A stretch of DNA of 64,000 nt from Roseibium aggregatum IAM 12614 (GCF_000168975.1 NZ_AAUW01000001.1:372001-436000), one strand, 5' to 3'. Counted from the stretch's first letter, positions 1 to 11,705 are shown. Made by a program: numbers and translations. The notes: generated by a model from the sequence alone, not told the origin.

Positions 1-1445
1 GCAACGGCGGCGGCCAGCGAGGCCCCCACCAGCATGAAGATGCGGCTGTCGATGGCGCGCATGGCCTGCCGGATGTTGAGACAGCCCGAAACGATCATGG
101 CGAACGTACCGGCGACGGCCGTGGTGACAATGGGGACGAGACCGCTGGCAGCCAGCGCAACCACAAAGGCAAAGATCACGAGCGCCCGTGGCGCGTAACG
201 CTTGCGCGGCACCTCGGCCATCGACCAGTCCAGCAGCAGAACGTCGCGATTGCCGCGCAGGCGCGCGATCGCCTCCTCGCTGCCGGCCACAAGAAGCACG
301 TCGCCGGCTTCCAGGCGGATGTCGTTCATGGCCATGCGCGGCATGCGGCTGCGACGCTGGATGCCCATCACCAGGCAGCCTGTGTCCGTGTAGAAGCCCG
401 ACTGGGGCAGGGTGCGGCCCATCAGGCGGGAGGCAGGAGCCACCACCGTTTCCGCAAGGCTGATCGTGCCGGCAGGGGCCGGTGTCTCGCGGCCTGAGCC
501 GTTGGTATCGGAATCGGCCTCCATCAGCGGCTGCCTGCGGGCCAGCGCATTGGCAAGGGCGGCGCGCGTTGCAGCCACGATCACCGTGTCGCCGGGCGAC
601 AGCACAACGTTTTCAAACGGGGGCAGAATGGGCTTCTGGCCACGCTGAACCAGCCGTACAGTCATGTCCTTCAGTTTCGGGAACATGCCGGACACGGATT
701 CAACACCTACCAGCGGGTGACCGTAGGTGATTTCGATCTGGGCGATGAACTGCTTTCCGGAAGAGCTCTGGAACTCTTCCGCCATGGTTTTGCGCACCGG
801 AAGCAGTTTGGGCATGATGAACAGCACGTAGATCGAGCCGACGCCGGCCATGATCAGCCCGATGGGTGTGAAGCTGAAGAAGGTCAGCCGCAGATCTGAG
901 CTCTGCGCCGCGAAATTCGCCACCAGCAGATTGGTCGATGAACCGATCAGCGTCGTCATGCCGCCAAGAATTGCCAGGAAGGACAGCGGCATCAGAACAC
1001 GGGCCGGGGACTGGCCTACCGTTGCAGCAACGGCTGTCAGGATCGGCAGGAACATCACGACGACGGGGGTATTGTTCAAGAACGCGCTGAGCGCGGCGAC
1101 GGTCAACAGAACCGGGATCGCGGCTCGCAGCGAGCGCCCCCGCGTCATCTTCACGATGGCCTTGGCCGGTGCTTCCAGGGCGTCGGTCTGGAACAGGCCC
1201 TGGCCGATGATCAGCAGACAAATAACCGTAATCAGCGCGGGGTTGGAAAAGCCGGACAGGAAGTCGCCGGTGCTGATGAGAGAACCGTCCGGCCTCTCAA
1301 CCGGAAACAGCGAAAAGATGACAATGAAGGCGGAAACGGACCCAAGGGCGATTGTTTCGATCGCATAACGCTCAAGGGCGTACAGGACGACAGTGGACGC
1401 GATCACCACGAAGGTCAGCGCCATCGCAATATCAACTGAGTGCAT
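1..1445 (-). CDS. SLC13/CitT-type permease with two TrkA-C domains (C-terminus outside window)
   Basis: Partial gene that runs off the left edge; about 481 residues are visible. The N-terminal half is hydrophobic and carries the two family hallmarks of divalent-anion/Na+ symporters: AFLNNTPVV near residue 100 and GSSTNLLVA near residue 150. Two soluble RCK_C (TrkA-C) modules follow at about residues 235-300 and 325-400, then transmembrane segments resume up to the cut. This order (TM half, paired TrkA-C, TM half) is typical of the SLC13 subfamily of YfbS type. It probably carries an anion such as sulfate or a dicarboxylate across the inner membrane; the substrate cannot be read from sequence. 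The start is the ATG giving MHSVDIAMALTFVV. It is divergent from tspO. Confidence 0.85.
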   Translation of the reverse strand, partial: MHSVDIAMALTFVVIASTVVLYALERYAIETIALGSVSAFIVIFSLFPVERPDGSLISTGDFLSGFSNPALITVICLLIIGQGLFQTDALEAPAKAIVKMTRGRSLRAAIPVLLTVAALSAFLNNTPVVVMFLPILTAVAATVGQSPARVLMPLSFLAILGGMTTLIGSSTNLLVANFAAQSSDLRLTFFSFTPIGLIMAGVGSIYVLFIMPKLLPVRKTMAEEFQSSSGKQFIAQIEITYGHPLVGVESVSGMFPKLKDMTVRLVQRGQKPILPPFENVVLSPGDTVIVAATRAALANALARRQPLMEADSDTNGSGRETPAPAGTISLAETVVAPASRLMGRTLPQSGFYTDTGCLVMGIQRRSRMPRMAMNDIRLEAGDVLLVAGSEEAIARLRGNRDVLLLDWSMAEVPRKRYAPRALVIFAFVVALAASGLVPIVTTAVAGTFAMIVSGCLNIRQAMRAIDSRIFMLVGASLAAAV

Positions 1446-1620
1446 TCACCTGCCCAAAGCCATCTTGGCCAATTTCACGAAGCAACACTCTAAAGCAGGC
1501 GGTCCCGGCAATGGAAGAGCCTTAAGATAATATTGCCGTTGATATATTCCCCTTACCAAATGACACTTCTAAAGTTCGTCTGCCGATAATGCGATTTGGC
1601 CGGAAGAACGGGAACCCTTG

Positions 1621-2130
1621 ATGACAAGCCGCGTTGAAAAAGTCATGAGTTCAGAAAATCCAAGTTCGCCGCCGTCTGCCAGACATCTTCCCTTGCTGGT
1701 CTTGTTTCTGGCCATCGTTCTGGGGGCTGGCATCACGATCGGCATCCTGAACACGCCGGGGGCCTGGTACGAAGCTCTCAGAAAGCCGCCGTTCAATCCG
1801 CCAAACTGGGTTTTCGCGCCAGTCTGGACAATACTTTACGTGATGATTGCGATTGCGGGCTGGCGGACGTACCTGCGTGGGGGCAACAGCCGCATCATGC
1901 AGATCTGGTACGGGCAGATGATCCTCAACTGGGTCTGGTCGCCGCTCTTTTTCACGCTCCACTACATGTGGACGGCCTTGGGCGTCATCACTGTGATGCT
2001 CTACCTGATCCTGAATTTTATCGGCGGAAACTGGCGCGCGGACCGTTTGTCTGCGCTGCTGTTCATTCCCTACGCGCTGTGGACAGGCTTTGCTGGCCTG
2101 TTGAACTTGTCGCTCGCGCTCTTGAACTGA
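1621..2130 (+). CDS. tspO: TspO/MBR tryptophan-rich sensory protein
   Basis: Protein of about 169 residues with five predicted membrane helices. It carries the family signature NTPGAWYEALRKPPFNPPNW followed by FAPVWTILYVMI, and further Trp residues in later helices (NWVWSPLFF). TspO proteins bind porphyrins and related ligands in the membrane and in alphaproteobacteria modulate tetrapyrrole or stress-linked gene expression. The ATG at 1621 was preferred over the TTG just before it and over an ATG at 1645; the ribosome site is weak, so the start is uncertain. hemB lies 2 kb away but on the other strand, so a functional link to haem synthesis is only suggestive. Confidence 0.9.
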   Translation: MTSRVEKVMSSENPSSPPSARHLPLLVLFLAIVLGAGITIGILNTPGAWYEALRKPPFNPPNWVFAPVWTILYVMIAIAGWRTYLRGGNSRIMQIWYGQMILNWVWSPLFFTLHYMWTALGVITVMLYLILNFIGGNWRADRLSALLFIPYALWTGFAGLLNLSLALLN

Positions 2131-2132
2131 CG

Positions 2133-2639
2133 TTACGCCTGCACGCGCGCATGTTCCTGATGGTAGGCGGAGTTGATCACCACTGTTCCGAGGATAAGGT
2201 CGTGCAGCAGGCGCTTGCGGTCGGAGAATAGGGACACCAGCAGAACCAGTGGCGTCAGCAGAGAGACCGAGAACCAGAACAGGATGACATGGACGGCTGC
2301 CAGAAGCGGGTAGGGCTTGGCGCCATACCAGAGGCGCATTTCCAGCCCCATCGCGCGCATGCCCAGAGTTGATGCCTGCGGGCCGCCAAGCGTGAAGGCG
2401 ACATAGAGCAGAGCGACCGCGGTGGGCAGAATGCCATAAAGCAGGAAGCCGAGGCCGAGAGTGAACACGCCCAGGAAGAACACAACGATGCCGGCGGCAA
2501 AGGTGAACAGCGTGATCACGATCAGATCAATACAGAAGGCGAAGATGCGCCGGCTGCGCACACCGGAAAACAGCTCCGGATTGCTCACAGGATCGAAGAC
2601 ATCCTGACGGGCATAGTCGGAGGTGGTTTCTGCAGACAT
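2133..2639 (-). CDS. RDD family membrane protein
   Basis: 168 residues with a short soluble N-terminus and three membrane segments. The family pattern is visible as SRRIFAFCIDLIVI (Arg then Asp in helix 1), followed by a glycine-rich second helix and a third helix ending SLFSDRKRLLHDLILGTVVI, where the conserved C-terminal Asp/His region sits. RDD proteins are small inner-membrane proteins of mostly unknown role; some act in Na+ or osmolyte transport. It converges on tspO with only 2 bases between the stop codons. Its start ATG has weak upstream Shine-Dalgarno sequence. No specific substrate is proposed. Confidence 0.85.
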   Translation of the reverse strand: MSAETTSDYARQDVFDPVSNPELFSGVRSRRIFAFCIDLIVITLFTFAAGIVVFFLGVFTLGLGFLLYGILPTAVALLYVAFTLGGPQASTLGMRAMGLEMRLWYGAKPYPLLAAVHVILFWFSVSLLTPLVLLVSLFSDRKRLLHDLILGTVVINSAYHQEHARVQA

Positions 2640-2834
2640 GGCGCGGCTCCCTTAGGTTCGATGATCAACATGTGGTGATTGGGAGCGGGTTTCGCAATTA
2701 TCTGCCGGTAGCCCCAAGCTTGTCTGCGTGCCATCTGCACTCCTGCCGATCCTTCAGGTCCGATCTGACAGTTCAACCTGCGATGAAATTGAGGTGTCCA
2801 TTGACTTTGAAAAATGGAAAAGCCGGGGTCCGCC

Positions 2835-5290
<2,456 letters not shown>

Positions 5291-5351
5291 TCAGGGCGCA
5301 GACCTTTTTGGAGGAGGAATCGCGCCGCCACCGCTTGAGGGAGGATAACCC

Positions 5352-6491
5352 GTGGACTTTTCACTGAACGAAGATCAGCGCGCCTTTCAGGACATGGCTG
5401 CAAGCTTTTCGCGGGAAGAACTGGCACCTTTTGCCAAGGAGTGGGACGAGGAAAGCCATTTCCCGATCCCCACGCTACGCAAGGCGGCAGAGCTGGGTTT
5501 CGGCGGCATCTATGTGAAAGAGGACGTCGGCGGCTCCGCACTCACCAGGCTGGATGCGACACTGATCTTCGAGGAATTGTCCAAGGGCTGCACGTCGACG
5601 GCGGCATATATCGCCATTCACAACATGGTTGCCTGGATCATCGATACGTACGGGTCGGAAGACCTGCGTCAGAAGTATCTGCCACAGCTTTGCACCATGG
5701 ACCTGCTCACCAGTTACTGCCTGACCGAACCGGGTTCCGGGTCGGATGCAGCGAGCCTGCGCACCAGTGCCAGGGATGATGGCGACCATTATATCCTGAA
5801 CGGCTCCAAGGCATTCATCTCCGGCGGCGGCGTCAGCGATCTCTATGCGGTCATGGTCCGCACGGGCGGCGAGGGGCCTTCCGGAGTTTCCTGTCTTCTG
5901 GTCGAAAAGGGGACCCCGGGTCTCAGCTTCGGCGCCAACGAGGTGAAGCTTGGCTGGAAAAGCCAGCCGACGGCCCAGGTCAACTTTCAGGACTGCCGGG
6001 TGCCCAAGTCGAACCTCATCGGGTCGGAAGGGCAGGGCTTCAAGATCGCCATGGCAGCGCTCGACGGTGGCCGTCTCAACATCGGCGCCTGTTCGATGGG
6101 GGCAGCTCAAGCCTGTCTCGACCACGCCCTGGCTTATGTGCAGGAGCGCAAGCAGTTCGGACGCCCGATAGCCGACTTCCAGGCGCTCCAGTTCCGCCTC
6201 GCGGATATGGCGACCGAACTGGAAGCAGCCCGCCTGCTGTTGCACAAGGCAGCTTCCGCGGTGGACGCGAAATCTCATGACGCGACCAAACTCGCCGCCA
6301 TGGCCAAGCGGCTTGCCACTGACACGGGCTTCAAGGTGGTCAACGAAGCGCTGCAGCTTCATGGAGGCTACGGCTATCTGCGAGACTATCCGATCGAGCG
6401 CTATTTCCGCGATGTGCGGGTGCACCAGATTCTGGAAGGCACCAACGAGATCATGCGATTGATCATTGCGCGGCAGCTCTTGAAGGACTGA
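5352..6491 (+). CDS. isobutyryl-CoA dehydrogenase-like acyl-CoA dehydrogenase
   Basis: 379 residues, full length for the family. FAD flavoenzyme that oxidises a short branched acyl-CoA; the neighbours point to isobutyryl-CoA to methacrylyl-CoA in valine breakdown. N-terminal helical domain ([19 protein letters not shown]), middle domain with the FAD/substrate motif [12 protein letters not shown], and C-terminal domain with [17 protein letters not shown] and [15 protein letters not shown]. The catalytic base is E362 in [10 protein letters not shown]. The start is GTG preceded by a good site (ggagg, 12 bases upstream). The next gene follows after 53 bases. Confidence 0.9.
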   Translation: MDFSLNEDQRAFQDMAASFSREELAPFAKEWDEESHFPIPTLRKAAELGFGGIYVKEDVGGSALTRLDATLIFEELSKGCTSTAAYIAIHNMVAWIIDTYGSEDLRQKYLPQLCTMDLLTSYCLTEPGSGSDAASLRTSARDDGDHYILNGSKAFISGGGVSDLYAVMVRTGGEGPSGVSCLLVEKGTPGLSFGANEVKLGWKSQPTAQVNFQDCRVPKSNLIGSEGQGFKIAMAALDGGRLNIGACSMGAAQACLDHALAYVQERKQFGRPIADFQALQFRLADMATELEAARLLLHKAASAVDAKSHDATKLAAMAKRLATDTGFKVVNEALQLHGGYGYLRDYPIERYFRDVRVHQILEGTNEIMRLIIARQLLKD

Positions 6492-6544
6492 TCGAGTTTT
6501 CCGATCCATTCCGTTGAAACGACTCTTCTTTTTGCGAGGCTCCA

Positions 6545-7582
6545 GTGAGCGACGAGATTCTTTTCCAGAAGCGTGGCAAGGCCGGATTTGTCATTTTGAA
6601 CAGGCCCAAGGCGCTGAATGCGATCAATCATGCCATGGTTCGCGCCATGGCCGAGCAATTGACGCGCTGGGGGGAAGACCCGGAAATCGCACACGTCGTC
6701 GTCACGGGTGCCGGCGACAAGGCCTTTTGCGCAGGGGGCGACATTCGCAGCATCTACGATGCACGCATGAGCGGCCAGACGGAGGGACTGAGTGCCTTTT
6801 TCCGCGATGAGTATATTCTCAACGCTCAGATCAAGGCCTATCCGAAGCCTTACATTGCGCTTATCAACGGGATCGTCATGGGCGGCGGTGTCGGGGTGTC
6901 GGTTCATGGCAGCCATCGGATCGGTACTGAAAAGACGCTGTTTGCGATGCCCGAAACCGGGATCGGTTTTTTTCCGGACGTCGGCGGAACGTACTTCCTG
7001 CCGCGCATGCCCCGCAGCAGCGGCATATATTGTGCGCTCAGCTCAGGCAGGCTGAAGCAGGGCGACGCCCTGGCTACCGGTGTGCTGACCCACGCTGTTT
7101 CGGAAGCATCCCTTGAGGACCTGGAACGGGATCTGGAGACCGCGGACGATATCGGCGCCGTGCTTGCTCCCTATCTCGTTACGCCGGAGAAGGGGCCCGT
7201 GTCGGAAAATCTTGATGCGATCGGCGAAGCATTTTCGGCTTCCTCTGTGGAAGACATCCTGTCTCGCCTGGATACGTCGGACGCGGACTTTGCCGGAAAG
7301 ACCGCGGCCGCCATCCGGCAAAAGTCGCCGACGAGTGTCCTGATCGCTTTTGAGCAAATGAAACGAGGCGGCCAGCTTTCCTTCAACGAATGCATCAAGC
7401 TTGAGTATCGCATCGTGTCCCGCATTCTGCAGGGGACAGAGTTTTACGAAGGCATACGCGCAGTGCTGGTCGACAAGGATCAGGCACCCAAATGGTCGCC
7501 TTCCCAGTTTAGCCAAGTGGACAGCGCCGAGCTGGCGTCGTATTTCGAGGAACCTGCTGACGGAGACCTGCCGCTCAGCTAA
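6545..7582 (+). CDS. 3-hydroxyisobutyryl-CoA hydrolase (enoyl-CoA hydratase/isomerase family)
   Basis: 345 residues, the length of HIBCH enzymes rather than of 260-residue hydratases. Crotonase fold with VTGAGDKAFCAGGDIRSIYD (oxyanion loop), ALINGIVMGGGVGVSVHG, and the HIBCH-specific MPETGIGFFPDVGGTYFLPR holding the catalytic Glu and Asp. It releases CoA from 3-hydroxyisobutyryl-CoA, giving the free acid that the downstream dehydrogenase uses. The start is a GTG with gagg upstream. Its position between the dehydrogenase and mmsB fits a valine pathway order. Confidence 0.9.
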   Translation: MSDEILFQKRGKAGFVILNRPKALNAINHAMVRAMAEQLTRWGEDPEIAHVVVTGAGDKAFCAGGDIRSIYDARMSGQTEGLSAFFRDEYILNAQIKAYPKPYIALINGIVMGGGVGVSVHGSHRIGTEKTLFAMPETGIGFFPDVGGTYFLPRMPRSSGIYCALSSGRLKQGDALATGVLTHAVSEASLEDLERDLETADDIGAVLAPYLVTPEKGPVSENLDAIGEAFSASSVEDILSRLDTSDADFAGKTAAAIRQKSPTSVLIAFEQMKRGGQLSFNECIKLEYRIVSRILQGTEFYEGIRAVLVDKDQAPKWSPSQFSQVDSAELASYFEEPADGDLPLS

Positions 7583-7605
7583 GCCTCTTCTGACCCGGAC
7601 GTGAC

Positions 7606-8025
7606 ATGATTACCAGCTTTCAGGACCTGATCGATTCCCGCCCGCCCTGGAGCACGCTGCTGATCTGGTACCTGCGCGGCATCGCGATCATTCTCATTGG
7701 TGGCGGCATGATCTACTGGGCGCGCATCATTGGCATTGTCGAATGGCGGGGCCTGTGGTTCTGGGACATGCCCGTGACCATGCAGGGGGCAATTATCTTT
7801 TTCGCGGTTCTGGATCTGGTGGCTGCGACAGGCCTTTGGCTGACCGTGTCGTGGGGCACGGTCATGTGGATCTTCCGCTGTGTGTGCCAGATCGTCATGC
7901 ACACCGCCTTTTCCGATCTCTACGGGCGACGTCCCTATGAGATCGCATTCTATCTGCTGACAATTGCGATCTACGCCGCGCTGGCTTTCCTGATGGACAG
8001 GGAAAACAAGGCCAATGCTGTCTGA
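7606..8025 (+). CDS. DUF6163-like small membrane protein
   Basis: 139 residues with about four membrane helices (for example IAIILIGGGMIYWARIIGIV, AIIFFAVLDLVAATGLWLTV and IAFYLLTIAIYAALAFLM). It resembles the DUF6163 family seen in Rhizobiales genomes, identified from memory. It starts 23 bases after the hydrolase gene and is followed by mmsB after 100 bases, so it is probably co-transcribed with valine catabolic enzymes. No catalytic motif is visible and no function is assigned; a role linked to the membrane electron acceptor or to transport would be guesswork. Confidence 0.75.
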   Translation: MITSFQDLIDSRPPWSTLLIWYLRGIAIILIGGGMIYWARIIGIVEWRGLWFWDMPVTMQGAIIFFAVLDLVAATGLWLTVSWGTVMWIFRCVCQIVMHTAFSDLYGRRPYEIAFYLLTIAIYAALAFLMDRENKANAV

Positions 8026-8125
8026 CGGCAGTTGAATCAGTTTTTGAAGAGGCTGGAACAGTGGTTCAAGACGGCCAGCCAACAGATTCAAAACCAACAT
8101 GAAATCTCTCTGGGAGGAAACCATC

Positions 8126-9016
8126 ATGAGCACTATCGGATTTATCGGCCTCGGCAACATGGGTGGACCGATGGCGATCAATCTCGTCAAGGCCGGGCAC
8201 AGGGTCCTTGGCTTCGATCTCTCCGATAAGGCGATGGCGGCGCACGAGGCGGAAGGCGGTGAAAAGGCCGCCGGAGTTGCCGACCTGGCCGCCGCTGCCG
8301 ATGTGATCGTCACCATGCTACCGGCCGGCAAGCATGTCCGCCAGATCTATGAAGGCGAGGGCGGCATTCTGGAGAACGCCAAGCCCGGCATTCTCATGAT
8401 CGATTCCTCCACGATTGACGTCGACAGCGCCCGAGCGGTCAGCGCGGCGGCGGAGGCCAAGGGCATGAAGATGGTCGACGCGCCGGTCTCCGGCGGTGTT
8501 GCCGGCGCTGCCGGTGGCACCTTGACCTTCATGGTCGGCGGATCGGTGGAGGCGTTTGAAGCAGCCAAGACCTATCTCGACATCATGGGCAAGACCATCG
8601 TTCATGCAGGCGATGCGGGAACCGGTCAGGCGGCGAAGATCTGCAACAACATGATCCTCGGCATTTCCATGATCGCCGTCTCGGAGGCATTCGTGCTTGC
8701 CGAGAAGCTGGGTCTCGACAAGCAGAAGTTGTTCGATATCTCATCGACGGCCTCCGGCCAGTGCTGGTCCCTGACATCCTACTGCCCGGTGCCGGGGCCG
8801 CTGCCGTCCTCGCCGGCGAACCGGGATTATCAACCTGGGTTTGCAGCCGCGATGATGCTCAAGGATTTAAAACTTGCTCAGGAGGCAGCAAATTCGGCAG
8901 GCGCGGCAACGCCTTTGGGCGCGGAAGCCGCGGCGCTCTACTCTCTCTTCTGTAACTCGGGTGGCGAAACCCAGGATTTCTCAGGGATTGTGAAGTTCCT
9001 GCGTGGAACATCATGA
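8126..9016 (+). CDS. mmsB: 3-hydroxyisobutyrate dehydrogenase
   Basis: 296 residues. NAD-dependent beta-hydroxyacid dehydrogenase converting 3-hydroxyisobutyrate to methylmalonate semialdehyde. It has the Rossmann motif IGFIGLGNMGGPMA at the N-terminus, the substrate-binding loop DAPVSGGVAGAAGGTLTFMV, and the catalytic lysine in GTGQAAKICNNMILG. The C-terminal YQPGFAAAMMLKDLKLAQEAA is typical of MmsB. The start ATG at 8126 follows a strong Shine-Dalgarno sequence (gggaggaa); a longer open frame upstream is rejected. It is the last gene of the valine operon. Confidence 0.94.
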   Translation: MSTIGFIGLGNMGGPMAINLVKAGHRVLGFDLSDKAMAAHEAEGGEKAAGVADLAAAADVIVTMLPAGKHVRQIYEGEGGILENAKPGILMIDSSTIDVDSARAVSAAAEAKGMKMVDAPVSGGVAGAAGGTLTFMVGGSVEAFEAAKTYLDIMGKTIVHAGDAGTGQAAKICNNMILGISMIAVSEAFVLAEKLGLDKQKLFDISSTASGQCWSLTSYCPVPGPLPSSPANRDYQPGFAAAMMLKDLKLAQEAANSAGAATPLGAEAAALYSLFCNSGGETQDFSGIVKFLRGTS

Positions 9017-9169
9017 ACAACAAGTTAAAGGGAAGTCTAAAACGGCCCTGAGAAGTTAACGGATGATTCAGCGTGTCTCTTAAGCGGATTTTAGAATCGC
9101 TCGGTTAGATTGCGAAACAAGGCGGGAAAATATCCGTCGAAAGACAGGTACTATAAGAGGCGCAATCAC

Positions 9170-9685
9170 ATGATCACCGCAAGTAGGGCAGTCGACGCTG
9201 TTGCACAGAATGAAGGGGAAGAGCTTGAGATCAAGCCGCTTTACCTGGAAGCTCTGACACTCGTTGAGAGACTGCATCGGCGTCTGCTCGACGTCATCAA
9301 GGACGAATTCGACCGTATGGGCCGGTCCGACGTGAACAGTGTGCAGGCCCTGCTGCTGTTCAACATCGGCGACAGCGAACTGACGGCAGGTGAGCTGCGG
9401 ACACGCGGCTACTACCTGGGGTCGAATGTCTCCTACAACCTGAAGAAGCTGGTCGAGACCGGTTACATCCACCATCAGCGTTCGCGCATGGACCGCCGGT
9501 CCGTCCGTGTCAGCCTGACGGAAAAAGGACGGGAAGTGGCCAAGATCGTGAACGATCTTTACGAGCGTCACATGCTGTCCGTGGAACAGGTCGGCGAAAT
9601 CGGCCCGCAGGACTTCGTGGCACTGAACAAGTCCCTGCGCCGCCTGGAGCGGTTCTGGACCGACCAGATTCTGTACCGCCTGTAA
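9170..9685 (+). CDS. ldtR: LdtR, MarR-family regulator of L,D-transpeptidase
   Basis: 171 residues. Winged-helix MarR-type protein with a recognition region TAGELRTRGYYLGSNVSYNLKKL followed by the wing HHQRSRMDRRSVRVSLTEKG. The sequence closely resembles LdtR described in Liberibacter and Sinorhizobium, which activates or represses the adjacent L,D-transpeptidase gene and responds to small molecules. The ATG giving MITASRAVDAVA was chosen over an upstream in-frame start because related proteins begin near here. It is followed by a strong terminator and then the transpeptidase gene on the same strand, as in other genomes. Confidence 0.88.
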   Translation: MITASRAVDAVAQNEGEELEIKPLYLEALTLVERLHRRLLDVIKDEFDRMGRSDVNSVQALLLFNIGDSELTAGELRTRGYYLGSNVSYNLKKLVETGYIHHQRSRMDRRSVRVSLTEKGREVAKIVNDLYERHMLSVEQVGEIGPQDFVALNKSLRRLERFWTDQILYRL

Positions 9686-9713
9686 GACTTTCGCGGCACA
9701 TTCAGATGACAAG

Positions 9714-9737
9714 GCACCGCCCCTCGGGCGGTGCTTT
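9714..9737 (+). terminator. intrinsic terminator after ldtR
   Basis: Nine-base perfect stem GCACCGCCC / GGGCGGTGC with a 3-base loop, followed by TTTCTGTTTTT. It lies 28 bases after the ldtR stop and separates ldtR transcription from the transpeptidase gene. Confidence 0.85.
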
Positions 9738-9904
9738 CTGTTTTTGAGCCAGAAGTTATCGACCTCACGCAAATTTGCACGGTGAAGAGTCCCGTGCGGT
9801 AGAGAAACGAAGCTATGGTTGGCCGACTTTCACCTGTTCGCGAAAATTTGACATCTTGTGGTCACATTGAAATGGCTTTGTGCGGTGCTCCTGAAACCGA
9901 GATG

Positions 9905-9930
9905 GTTAAAAAATCAAGCGATTTGTTAAC
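9905..9930. promoter_or_regulatory. 26-bp near-perfect palindrome upstream of the L,D-transpeptidase
   Basis: Arms GTTAAAAAATC and GATTTGTTAAC (one mismatch in 11) flank an AAGC spacer. It lies 115-140 bases upstream of the proposed transpeptidase start, in the ldtR-ldt intergenic region. The AT-rich dyad suits a MarR-family dimer, so it is proposed as an LdtR binding site; this is inference from position and symmetry only. Confidence 0.5.
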
Positions 9931-10044
9931 TCCCTTCCGCTAGGACTGGGAGCAGGAACCGCCGGGGTGGTCCCATTGTGTTGGTCTGACCCCGAGTACA
10001 TGAAGAAAATTTGCGCAGAATTGCGCTGCAACATGGGGTCGGCG

Positions 10045-11349
10045 ATGAACCTTTTATCCGGATCGTTCAGGATAAAGCGTCACTGGAAGTGGACTGCTGG
10101 AAAAACGCTCAAGAGCATGATCATGCTTGGCGTGGCGATGCCGGCCATGGTTGCAACTGCTGCCCAGGCACAGACGGCCCCGATGACATTCGCGCAGAAC
10201 CAGCAGGTTGAATGGGCGGATAATTTCGACATCGCGACAGACCACATCACCGAAGTTAAGTCTTCCGCCCCGACGTTGTCGCCCCAGACGGCTGACTACA
10301 TCGCCGCGGCCATCGACCGATATCAGCGCATCGTCCAGGCTGGTGGCTGGGGAACCGTCTCCACAGGTGGCAAGGCGCTTCGCATCGGTGCCAAGGATCC
10401 GCGCGTTGTCGAACTGCGCCGCCGATTGATGGTGTCTGGCGATCTGGAACAACAGGCAGGCCTGTCCGACACGTTTGATTCCTATGTGGACGCAGGTCTG
10501 CGACGCTTTCAGCTTCGTCACGGTCTGATTCCGGACGGCGTGATGGGCGACAGCACCGTGACCGCATTGAACATTCCGGCCGACGTCCGTCTTCGTCAGC
10601 TCGAAACCAACATGATCCGCATGCGATCCATGTCCGGTTTCCTGGGTGATCGTTACGTGATGGTCAACATTCCGGCTGCAGAGATCGAGGCCGTCGAAAA
10701 CGGCATGGTCCGCTCGCGCCACACGGCTGTCGTTGGCAAGATCGACCGCCAGACGCCGATCCTCAACAGCAAGATTTACGAGCTGAACTTCAATCCGTAC
10801 TGGACGGTGCCGAAGTCGATCATCCGCAAGGACCTGATCCCGAAGATGAAAGAGGATCCGCAATATCTTGCGAAGAACAACATCCGCATCTTCGATTGGA
10901 GCAACAACGAGCTGACCTGGCAGCAGATCGATTGGAACACCGACGAGGCGACCCAGTACCGGTTTACCCAGGATCCCGGTTCTGAAAACTCGCTCGGTTC
11001 GGTGCGCATCAACTTCCATAACAAGCACCAGGTCTATCTGCACGACACGCCGTCCAAGACCCTGTTCGGCGAAGCGAACCGGTTCCACTCTTCCGGCTGT
11101 GTGCGCGTTCAGAACGTGCGTGAGCTGGTGACCTGGCTGTTGCAGTCGACCACTCCGGACTGGGATCGCGGCCGTGTCGACGGCGTCATCCGCACCGGTG
11201 AGCGGGAAGATGTGAAGCTGAAATCGCAGATACCGCTTTATCTCACCTATATCACCGCCTGGGCGAACGCCGACGGCGTGGTGCATTTCCGGGATGATAT
11301 CTACGACCGCGACGATCTCTACGGAACGGGTGAGCAGGCGCGCCTTTAA
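10045..11349 (+). CDS. L,D-transpeptidase with peptidoglycan-binding domain (LdtP-like)
   Basis: About 434 residues from the ATG giving MNLLSGSFRIKRH; in-frame starts at 9967, 10000 and 10033 are possible. A basic N-region and hydrophobic core ending ATAAQAQ form a signal peptide. A PG_binding_1 module (LRRRLMVSGDL...LRRFQLRHGLIPDGVMGDST) is followed by a YkuD catalytic domain with the motif HSSGCVRVQNVREL; the catalytic Cys is near residue 352. Such enzymes make 3-3 crosslinks or attach proteins to peptidoglycan in the periplasm, and are the known target of LdtR. The pair ldtR-ldt supports the assignment. Confidence 0.88.
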   Translation: MNLLSGSFRIKRHWKWTAGKTLKSMIMLGVAMPAMVATAAQAQTAPMTFAQNQQVEWADNFDIATDHITEVKSSAPTLSPQTADYIAAAIDRYQRIVQAGGWGTVSTGGKALRIGAKDPRVVELRRRLMVSGDLEQQAGLSDTFDSYVDAGLRRFQLRHGLIPDGVMGDSTVTALNIPADVRLRQLETNMIRMRSMSGFLGDRYVMVNIPAAEIEAVENGMVRSRHTAVVGKIDRQTPILNSKIYELNFNPYWTVPKSIIRKDLIPKMKEDPQYLAKNNIRIFDWSNNELTWQQIDWNTDEATQYRFTQDPGSENSLGSVRINFHNKHQVYLHDTPSKTLFGEANRFHSSGCVRVQNVRELVTWLLQSTTPDWDRGRVDGVIRTGEREDVKLKSQIPLYLTYITAWANADGVVHFRDDIYDRDDLYGTGEQARL

Positions 11350-11381
11350 GCGGTGCTCAGCATTCTGCAATTCTTTCTTGT

Positions 11382-11418
11382 CATGAAACGCCGGTCTTGA
11401 TCAGGCCGGCGTTTCATG
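11382..11418. terminator. perfect 13-bp hairpin after the L,D-transpeptidase
   Basis: CATGAAACGCCGG and CCGGCGTTTCATG are perfect complements around an 11-base loop, beginning 33 bases after the transpeptidase stop. There is no clear T-run after it, so termination may depend on Rho or the hairpin may protect the 3' end of the mRNA. Confidence 0.6.
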
Positions 11419-11477
11419 GATTCTAGCTCCATTCGCACACCTGTTCGAGGACTGGTGGCTGAATCGGGAGAACGGCA

Positions 11478-11705
11478 ATGAGTCGCGACGAGCGGCGTGG
11501 TGAAATCTATCTTGAGTTCCGGCCGATCGGCCAACAGGTCAAGGTCACTGCCATCGACGCGGAAACGGGTCTTGAAGTGTCTGTTTTCGGCCCGGCTTCT
11601 GCCGCGCAGGAAGATCTCAAGCGTCTTGCAGTCCGCAAGCTTCAACGCCGCCTCGAACAGGAAGCCCTGACCGCACAGGACAGGCCTGACCCGACCCTTT
11701 ATTGA
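11478..11705 (+). CDS. DUF6898-like small conserved protein
   Basis: 75 residues: a compact beta-rich start (GEIYLEFRPIGQQVKVTAIDAETGLEV) and a basic helical end (LKRLAVRKLQRRLEQEA). It resembles the DUF6898 family of Rhizobiales, often found just before glyA and sometimes mislabelled as a hydroxymethyltransferase. There is no signal peptide or membrane segment. The start ATG follows a reasonable site (gggagaacggca). The function is unknown; conservation of position next to glyA is the main clue. Confidence 0.75.
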   Translation: MSRDERRGEIYLEFRPIGQQVKVTAIDAETGLEVSVFGPASAAQEDLKRLAVRKLQRRLEQEALTAQDRPDPTLY

